8,263 nt of DNA from contig DNFG01000045.1 of assembly GCA_003487005.1 (NCBI GenBank), forward strand, positions 1 through 8,263. Direction: 5' to 3'. Below are positions 1 through 4,752 of this stretch, in pieces; positions within the stretch are counted from its first letter, which is position 1, and each line of letters opens with the position of its first letter. Below the pieces are notes generated by a model. That model made no database searches, was not told the origin of the DNA, and worked only from the letters and a program-made list of their open reading frames with translations. This DNA is from Bryobacterales bacterium (GTDB lineage Bacteria; Acidobacteriota; Terriglobia; Bryobacterales; Bryobacteraceae). Both the position numbers and the translations under genes were made by a program.

Positions 1-615
1 CTGGTACGGAGTGCGGGCCCACCGATGGCGCTGGGGACTCTGATCGCGATCGGGGCCTCAACGGGCGGAACTCAGGCGATTGAGCGTGTGATCCGCGAAC
101 TAACACCCGAAACACCTCCGGTGCTGATCGCCCAGCACATCCCACCGGTCTTCTCGGCGGCGTTCGCGGACCGTCTGAACCGGATCGCGCGGGTAGAGGT
201 ACGGGAGGCGCGTGGGGAGGAGATGCTGGAGGCCGGACTGGTGCTCGTGGCACCCGGGGGCAAGCACCTGGTGGTCTCGGCGGCGGGTCCGGGGCGCTGG
301 CGGGCGCGGCTGGATGATGGACCGAAGGTCTGTTACCAGAAGCCCTCGGTGGATGTTCTGTTCCGGTCGGTGGCGCGTGAGGCGGGGTCAAAGGCGCTGG
401 GGGTGATTCTGACGGGAATGGGCAGTGACGGGGCAGACGGACTCGCGGCGATGCGGGCCGCGGGGGCCTGGACCGTGGCGCAGGATGAAGCGAGTTGCGT
501 GGTGTTCGGCATGCCTCGGGAGGCGATCGAGCGCGGTGCGGCAATCAAGGTGCTGCCGCTCGACCAGATCGGGCCCGCATTGCTCCGGCAGACGTCACTG
601 GCTCACGCCTCTTGA
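1..615 (+). CDS. cheB: Chemotaxis protein-glutamate methylesterase CheB, catalytic domain (probably 5'-truncated)
   Basis: CheB removes methyl groups from glutamates of chemoreceptors (and often deamidates glutamines), which resets receptor sensitivity. The visible protein is the CheB esterase domain. Numbered from the ATG at 25, it has the nucleophile Ser12 in IGASTGGT, His38 in AQHIPP and Asp135 in GMGSDGADG, matching the Ser-His-Asp triad of the family. The C-terminal NEASC-like stretch is also conserved (DEASCVVFGMPREAI, about 154-168). Typical CheB is about 350 residues with an N-terminal receiver domain and a linker; here only 196 residues follow the first ATG. The frame stays open upstream to base 1 (reading LVRSAGPP) and the ATG has only a distant GGAG (8-11, 13-nt spacer). 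I therefore infer that it is the 3' part of a full-length, phosphorylation-activated CheB. A stand-alone esterase starting at 25 remains possible. Its last 13 bases overlap the end of the convergent glycosyltransferase gene. Confidence 0.9.
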   Translation: MVRSAGPPMALGTLIAIGASTGGTQAIERVIRELTPETPPVLIAQHIPPVFSAAFADRLNRIARVEVREARGEEMLEAGLVLVAPGGKHLVVSAAGPGRWRARLDDGPKVCYQKPSVDVLFRSVAREAGSKALGVILTGMGSDGADGLAAMRAAGAWTVAQDEASCVVFGMPREAIERGAAIKVLPLDQIGPALLRQTSLAHAS

Positions 616-1865
616 AGCAGCGAGGCGAGACTGGCGGCGGAGTGCGCGAAAGGATGATCGCCGGCCCACTGGCGTGCGGCGGCGCCCATTCGTGCGAGCC
701 TCTCGGGGTCGGCAAGGAGACCGCTGATGCTGGCGGCGAGGCGCCGGGGCAAGGAGGAAGCCGGATTCGCCTCGATCATCCGGCCGCGGTCGGCGGTGAC
801 CAGGTCGTGGGCGCCGGCGTGGTCGAGAGTGATGGCGGGGGTGCCGGCAGCGAAGGCTTCGACGAGCGTGAGTCCGTAGCTTTCGTGGCGCGAGGGAAAC
901 AGATAGAGGTCCGCAGCCTGGAGGAAGACCGCCTTTCGTTCGCCCGTGACATATCCCGGGAAGCGGACCTGGGTGTGCCGAAGCCGGGAAGCGAGCGTGC
1001 GGAGCCGGGCGGCGTACCGGTCGCCATGCATGAAAGCGGGTTCGCCGCAGATAAACAACCAGAGTGGCTGCGGCAGGAGGTCTTGACGCTCACCTTCGAG
1101 CAGGGCTTCAAGCAGCAGGTCGTGTCCTTTCTCTGGCGAGAGGCGGCTGAGACAGACGAGGACTTCGGCTCCCGCTGGAACCGAAAACTCCCGTTCGATC
1201 CGTAGCCGTGCATCCGGAATCGATCCCACGGGCAGAGCCCCCCAGTTCAGCACTTCGAACCGGTCCTCGGCCGCGGCCGGGTAGCCTCGAAGCAGGATGT
1301 CCCGCATCGGCGAAGACGGCACGACGACGCGGGCCGAGTGGACGAGACTGGCGCGCTGCTGTTCGAAGATGAGACGGAGAATGCGGGGCGCAAAGGGGGC
1401 GGCGACGGGACGGAGGCGCTCCCAGAGGCGGGCCAGGACCGGGGCGGAGATCCTGTTACGGAGGTAGATGGAAGCAATGTAGGCGACCACGTCGACGTGA
1501 TAGAGGGTCACGATGTGGAACCCGGCGCGGGCGAGGCGGGCGAAGTCGGGCCCCTCCGCGAGGTCATTGACGAGAATGGCGGTGTTGCGCGGGTCATGGC
1601 GGAGCGCTTCGCGCGTCGTCGCCTCGTGAAATCGGGTGCAGAAGGCGGCGTACTGACGTTCGTCAAAGCGGACGAGTTCACGGGCGGAGGGTGCTTCTGC
1701 GCCGAGGATGGAGGGGCCCAGGACTTCGAGTTCGAAGGGCCGGGTGCGTCTCCATTCGGTTTCGAGAAGGTTGGCGACGGCGGCGCCGCCGCCGAGAGGC
1801 ACAGGTTGGCCGGCGAACCCGCCATGGGCGGCGAGGTAGAGGACGTGGCAAATGCGCGAAGCCAT
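603..1865 (-). CDS. Glycosyltransferase family 4 (GT-B fold), acceptor unknown
   Basis: The 420-residue product looks like a retaining GT4 glycosyltransferase, which transfers a sugar from a nucleotide-sugar donor to an acceptor such as a growing polysaccharide or lipid carrier. The N-terminal Rossmann half opens with ICHVLYLAAHGG and a glycine-rich GGGAAVANLL loop (about 25-34). The C-terminal donor half has SRLSPEKG (240-247), giving the expected phosphate-contacting Arg241 and Lys246. It also has the EX7E motif HESYGLTLVEA with Glu328 and Glu336, preceded by the usual ADLYLFPS strand. There is no signal peptide or membrane segment, so it should be cytosolic or peripheral. It is the last gene of a minus-strand operon, starting directly after the stop of the upstream unknown gene (3 bases between stop and ATG). 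No good Shine-Dalgarno sequence precedes the ATG, so translation is probably coupled. The donor and acceptor cannot be told from sequence; surface polysaccharide, glycolipid or glycoprotein synthesis are all possible. Confidence 0.88.
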   Translation of the reverse strand: MASRICHVLYLAAHGGFAGQPVPLGGGAAVANLLETEWRRTRPFELEVLGPSILGAEAPSARELVRFDERQYAAFCTRFHEATTREALRHDPRNTAILVNDLAEGPDFARLARAGFHIVTLYHVDVVAYIASIYLRNRISAPVLARLWERLRPVAAPFAPRILRLIFEQQRASLVHSARVVVPSSPMRDILLRGYPAAAEDRFEVLNWGALPVGSIPDARLRIEREFSVPAGAEVLVCLSRLSPEKGHDLLLEALLEGERQDLLPQPLWLFICGEPAFMHGDRYAARLRTLASRLRHTQVRFPGYVTGERKAVFLQAADLYLFPSRHESYGLTLVEAFAAGTPAITLDHAGAHDLVTADRGRMIEANPASSLPRRLAASISGLLADPERLARMGAAARQWAGDHPFAHSAASLASLLQEA

Positions 1866-1868
1866 TGA

Positions 1869-2399
1869 TCAGCTACTGATGACGACCGCGGCAGCACCCA
1901 TGTCTTCCTGGTAGAGCAGCAGCAGGTACCAGCAGAAGGTGAGCAGCAGCGGGAGGTCGGAGCGGCCACGGGCGGCGGCTTCGACGTGGACTTCGGAGCC
2001 TTGTTTCACGACGCCTTTCGTGACAAAGCGGAGCAGGTTCTGGCCGCCGGGGTCGGAAAGGATCCAGTCCTGTCCCCAGAAACTGGCGCTGCGAAATTCA
2101 AGGACTTCGCCGCCCACGACGGTCAGTGTGCCCTTGCTGGAAGACCAGTTCGGCTTGTACACCGCGAGGTCGGCTTCGCTGCCGGCCGCGCGCGCACTGA
2201 CGGCGGGCGACATCATGCCGCGGCGTTTGTAGGTCCAGGCGCCGGCCGCGGTGCGCGCTTCGGCCAGCGAACCGAAGCGTTTCACGAATTCAAGGGTGGC
2301 GTACACCGAGTCACCGCCCTTCAACTCGAAGTAGCGGCCAAAGGCGGATTCCTGTTTCCACTCAAGCGTGGAAGGGGCATGGGCATCAAGGGGCAGCAT
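1869..2399 (-). CDS. Unknown protein, possible tubby/LURP-one-like beta fold with hydrophobic C-terminal helix
   Basis: I do not recognise a named family with confidence. The 176-residue product is rich in alternating beta-like strands: FGRYFELKG near 20-28, TLTVVGGEVLEFRS near 91-104, and DWILSDPGGQNLLRF near 111-125. It ends in one strongly hydrophobic stretch (LPLLLTFCWYLLLLY, 149-163) followed by a polar QEDM turn and a final AAAVVI strand. A beta barrel around a hydrophobic C-terminal helix is the layout of the tubby/scramblase/LURP-one fold, so that is my best guess. A C-terminal membrane anchor is the alternative. There is no signal peptide. A longer frame begins with TTG at 2420, but I chose ATG 2399 because it has a strong AAGGGAG ribosome site with a 7-nt spacer. 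The start overlaps the end of mscS by 14 nt and the stop lies 3 nt before the glycosyltransferase ATG, so the three genes are very likely one transcript. Confidence 0.75.
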   Translation of the reverse strand: MLPLDAHAPSTLEWKQESAFGRYFELKGGDSVYATLEFVKRFGSLAEARTAAGAWTYKRRGMMSPAVSARAAGSEADLAVYKPNWSSSKGTLTVVGGEVLEFRSASFWGQDWILSDPGGQNLLRFVTKGVVKQGSEVHVEAAARGRSDLPLLLTFCWYLLLLYQEDMGAAAVVISS

Positions 2400-3378
2400 C
2401 GGGAGACTCCCTTCGATCAAACTCCTGGCGGACCGCTTCGCGGATCATCCCGGAGATTTCGTGACGCGCGAGCGGATCGAAAAAAGCACGGCGGGCGCCG
2501 GTGGAGGGATCCTCGCGATCAAACAGCTGGACGGCGCGCTGCGCGGTCGCGATGGTAACTCCGGCCTGCTCACAGCGGCGCTGGAGGCGGCGGTTGAATT
2601 CACGACCGACGAGCCATTGCTGGCTCGGAACGGTCTTGAGGCGGGCCTTGACGATCACGCCCTGTTCGGAGAAGCGATCGACACCCACGATTTCCAGGGG
2701 ATCAAGGATCAGGGGGCCAAAGTCGGGGTCGTCGCGCAGGGACTGGTCGACTTCCCCCATCAGAGCCATCATGCGGGAAGGATCCTCAGCGTAATCGACG
2801 CCAATTTCGAAGACATAGTAGCTGAAGAGGAGAGTTTTGTTGGAAAAGGACTGGACTGTGCCATTGGCGAAAACGTGCAGCGAGCCATCAAAGGAGCGGA
2901 GGGCGATCGTGCGGAGGGTCATTTTCTCGACCGCGCCCGTGAACTGGCCGATTTGAATCACATCATTGATCCGGATCTGGCCTTCGGTGAGGAGAAAGAA
3001 GCCGTTGATCCAGTCCTTGAGGATGCTCTGGGCGGCGAAGCCGATGGCGATACCGGCGACGCCCGCGCCAGCAAGCAGCGGAGCCACGTTGAGGCCGAAC
3101 TGCCCGAGAGCGAGAGCAATGGCGAGAGCCCAGATGACCGTGACGATGAAGCGGCGGAGCAGCGAGGCCATGGTGCGCGTCTGCTTCTCCATTTCGATGC
3201 CGGCGATACCCTTGCGCTCCCGCATCAGGTCGAGCCAGTAGTTACGGAAGCGGCGAACGACGGAACTGACGAGCATGGTGAGAACCGCGGCGCCGGCGAG
3301 ATAGGCGACGCCGTGGAGAATGCGGATCAGGTTGTCGTCGAGTCCTTGCAGTAAGCGGCTGAGTTCAGAGACGGACAT
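2386..3378 (-). CDS. Small-conductance mechanosensitive channel, MscS family
   Basis: MscS channels open under membrane tension and release small solutes during hypo-osmotic shock. The 330-residue product has three hydrophobic segments at about 20-40, 75-93 and 98-130. The third is the pore helix, rich in Gly and Ala (LLAGAGVAGIAIGFAAQSIL, 101-120), followed by KDWINGFFLLTEGQIRINDVI. That block and the beta-domain stretch VEKMTLRTIALRSFDGSLHVFANGTV are hallmarks of the family. The cytosolic alpha/beta vestibule follows, ending near VTIATAQRAVQL, where many family members read IPFPQ. About 30 extra, charged residues form the C-terminal tail. The length is close to that of the simple three-helix MscS group. 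The ATG is forced: an in-frame stop lies a few codons upstream and no other start precedes the first membrane segment. A GGGA abuts the ATG with no usable spacer. It is the first gene of the minus-strand operon and diverges from the isomerase-like gene. Confidence 0.93.
   Translation of the reverse strand: MSVSELSRLLQGLDDNLIRILHGVAYLAGAAVLTMLVSSVVRRFRNYWLDLMRERKGIAGIEMEKQTRTMASLLRRFIVTVIWALAIALALGQFGLNVAPLLAGAGVAGIAIGFAAQSILKDWINGFFLLTEGQIRINDVIQIGQFTGAVEKMTLRTIALRSFDGSLHVFANGTVQSFSNKTLLFSYYVFEIGVDYAEDPSRMMALMGEVDQSLRDDPDFGPLILDPLEIVGVDRFSEQGVIVKARLKTVPSQQWLVGREFNRRLQRRCEQAGVTIATAQRAVQLFDREDPSTGARRAFFDPLARHEISGMIREAVRQEFDRRESPDAAP
2407..2413 (-). promoter_or_regulatory. Ribosome binding site AAGGGAG of the unknown gene
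   Basis: On the minus strand AAGGGAG lies 7 nt before the ATG at 2399, which decides that start over the upstream TTG. The site sits inside the last part of the mscS coding region. It falls in a perfect 11-nt palindrome (2401-2411, gggagactccc) that could form a weak 3-bp hairpin with a 5-nt loop. Ribosomes finishing mscS would open it, consistent with coupled translation; that role is inference. Confidence 0.6.
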
Positions 3379-3412
3379 TCCCTTTTATGGTACGTCTGAT
3401 ACGCTATCGGGC
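3379..3412. promoter_or_regulatory. Short divergent intergenic region between mscS and the isomerase-like gene
   Basis: Only 34 bases separate the two divergent start codons, so any promoters must overlap each other or reach into the coding regions. On the plus strand an extended -10-like TGATACGCT (3397-3405) would place a transcription start at or next to the ATG, suggesting a leaderless or nearly leaderless message. No convincing -35 box is visible. The 12-mer CTTTTATGGTAC (3382-3393) recurs with one change in the other divergent gap at 7606-7617. A promoter role is inferred from position only. Confidence 0.35.
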
Positions 3413-4255
3413 ATGGAACGCCGTCAATTTCTCTCCGGCGCCGGCCTCGCCGCCGCCGCACTTCCGGGTGCGATGCAGGCGCAGCGCCCAAGTCCACCGA
3501 GGGGCCGGCTGAAGCAGTCCGTGTGCCGGTGGTGCTATGGAAAGACGCCGATCGATGATCTGGCGGCGGCGTGCGTCAAGATGGGCATCGAAGCGATCGA
3601 CCTGGTGGACCCGAAGGAGTGGCCGGCAGTGCAGAAGCACGGGCTCAAACTGACGGTCGTACCGGGACCCACCACCATACCGGAGGGGCTGAACCGTCGC
3701 GAAAATCATGACGCGGCGGAACAGAAGTTCCGCGTCCAGATCGAGGAGGCTGCCAAGGCCGGGGCGCATTCCATCATCGTCTTCAGTGGGAACCGGAAGG
3801 GCATGGCGGACGAACAGGGCGCGGAGAACTGCGTGATCGGGCTCAACCGGATCAAGAAGTACGCGGAGGACCGGGGCATTCTGATCGTAATGGAATTACT
3901 GAATTCCAAGGTGAATCATAAAGATTATATGTGCGACCGAACGCCATGGGGAGCGCGCGTCATGCGGGAAGTGAACTCGCCTTACGTCAAACTGCTTTAT
4001 GATGTGTACCACATGCAGATCATGGAAGGCGACATTATCCGGACGATCAACGAATACAAAGACGTGATCGGGCATTACCACACCGGCGGCAATCCGGGGC
4101 GGAACGAAATTGATGAGACGCAGGAAATCTACTATCCCGCGGTGGCGCGCGCGGTGGCGGAAACGGGATTCAGCGGGTATTTCGCGCACGAATTTATCCC
4201 CAAACGGGACCCACTCGTATCGCTCGCCGAGGCGGTCAAGATCTGCACTGTTTAA
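3413..4255 (+). CDS. Tat-exported sugar isomerase/epimerase-like TIM barrel (hydroxypyruvate isomerase-like)
   Basis: The 280-residue product belongs to the xylose-isomerase-like TIM-barrel superfamily and most resembles hydroxypyruvate isomerase-type proteins, which interconvert keto and aldo forms of small sugars or sugar acids with a divalent metal. Candidate metal and substrate residues are Glu161 (VMELLNSK), Asp197 and His200 (LLYDVYHMQ), His221/His223 (GHYHTGGNPGR) and Glu260 (AHEFIP); the PGR motif is typical of the group. The N-terminus is a twin-arginine signal: MERRQFLSGAG then an Ala-rich hydrophobic stretch and probable cleavage near residue 20-23. The folded enzyme is thus predicted to be exported to the periplasm. 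The frame is open further upstream to 3320, but ATG 3413 is the only start that puts the Tat motif at the N-terminus. It ends on the same TTAA tetramer as lspA. Related secreted proteins are frequent in Acidobacteriota and Planctomycetes, usually of unknown substrate, so the exact reaction is not known. Confidence 0.85.
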   Translation: MERRQFLSGAGLAAAALPGAMQAQRPSPPRGRLKQSVCRWCYGKTPIDDLAAACVKMGIEAIDLVDPKEWPAVQKHGLKLTVVPGPTTIPEGLNRRENHDAAEQKFRVQIEEAAKAGAHSIIVFSGNRKGMADEQGAENCVIGLNRIKKYAEDRGILIVMELLNSKVNHKDYMCDRTPWGARVMREVNSPYVKLLYDVYHMQIMEGDIIRTINEYKDVIGHYHTGGNPGRNEIDETQEIYYPAVARAVAETGFSGYFAHEFIPKRDPLVSLAEAVKICTV

Positions 4256-4752
4256 TTTGAGCGGCGATTGCGCATCAGCCAAAGATTCAGGAGCAGGAGG
4301 CCGGCGCCCGTGGTGATGGCGGCGTCGGCCACGTTAAAGGCGGGAAAATGCGCGCGTCCCCAATGAAAATCCAGGAAATCAGTCACGCCCCGGAAGACGA
4401 TCCGGTCATACAAGTTGCCTGCCGCGCCGCCGAGGACACATCCGAGCCCGTAGCGAAGCGTCCAATGTTCCAGAGCCCCCGGGCGCATTGACTGCCAGAG
4501 CATCATACTGATAAACCCCAGGACTCCAAGAGAGAAGACAGTCAGCATCCAGTTCGTTTCACCGTCGGAACTTTGCAAAAATCCGAAAGCAATCCCGGTG
4601 TTCCGGATAAAGACAATCTGAAATAACCCGGGGATCACGGGAACCATTTCCCACGGCTGGACGCGACTTTCCACGAGGGCCTTCGTCAAGCGGTCGCCGA
4701 GTGCGATGACGAAGGCCAAAACGAACGGCAGGAACCGGCGGAATGTGGTCAC
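4252..4752 (-). CDS. lspA: Lipoprotein signal peptidase (signal peptidase II)
   Basis: LspA is an inner-membrane aspartyl protease that cuts the signal peptide from prolipoproteins just before the lipid-modified cysteine. The 166-residue product shows the family blocks in order: GDRLTK with Asp20, FIRNTGIAFGFL (49-59), GNLYDR (112-117), GVTDFLDFHWG (122-132) and FNVADAAI (139-146). Asp125 and Asp143, 18 residues apart, correspond to the catalytic pair. Four hydrophobic segments fit the usual four-helix topology, and the tail RNRRSN is basic, as expected for the cytosolic side. The start is GTG at 4752, inside a GTGA overlap with the ileS stop; starting there removes a proline- and arginine-rich, non-homologous extension readable to 4857. 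The internal site lacks a strong Shine-Dalgarno, so translation is probably coupled to ileS. The ileS-lspA order is a well-known conserved arrangement. Confidence 0.95.
   Translation of the reverse strand: MTTFRRFLPFVLAFVIALGDRLTKALVESRVQPWEMVPVIPGLFQIVFIRNTGIAFGFLQSSDGETNWMLTVFSLGVLGFISMMLWQSMRPGALEHWTLRYGLGCVLGGAAGNLYDRIVFRGVTDFLDFHWGRAHFPAFNVADAAITTGAGLLLLNLWLMRNRRSN

Noticed and set aside
1..24. Treating ATG 25 as a certain start of a single-domain CheB
   Set aside because: The frame is open to the edge and the ribosome site is poorly spaced, so a full receiver-CheB protein cut by the window is more likely. The question cannot be settled here.
1770..1800. GGC/GCC-rich tract as a possible repeat or structural element
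   Set aside because: It encodes the glycine/alanine loop of the glycosyltransferase N-terminus, so coding explains it.
2400..2420. TTG start at 2420 for the unknown gene
   Set aside because: An AGGAG lies only one base before the TTG, too close to work. ATG 2399 has AAGGGAG with an ideal 7-nt spacer.
2368..3354. A 328-codon plus-strand open frame opposite mscS
   Set aside because: It is the antisense shadow of the MscS gene, whose pore helix and beta-domain motifs are unmistakable. The plus-strand product is Asp/Glu/His-rich with no recognisable domain.
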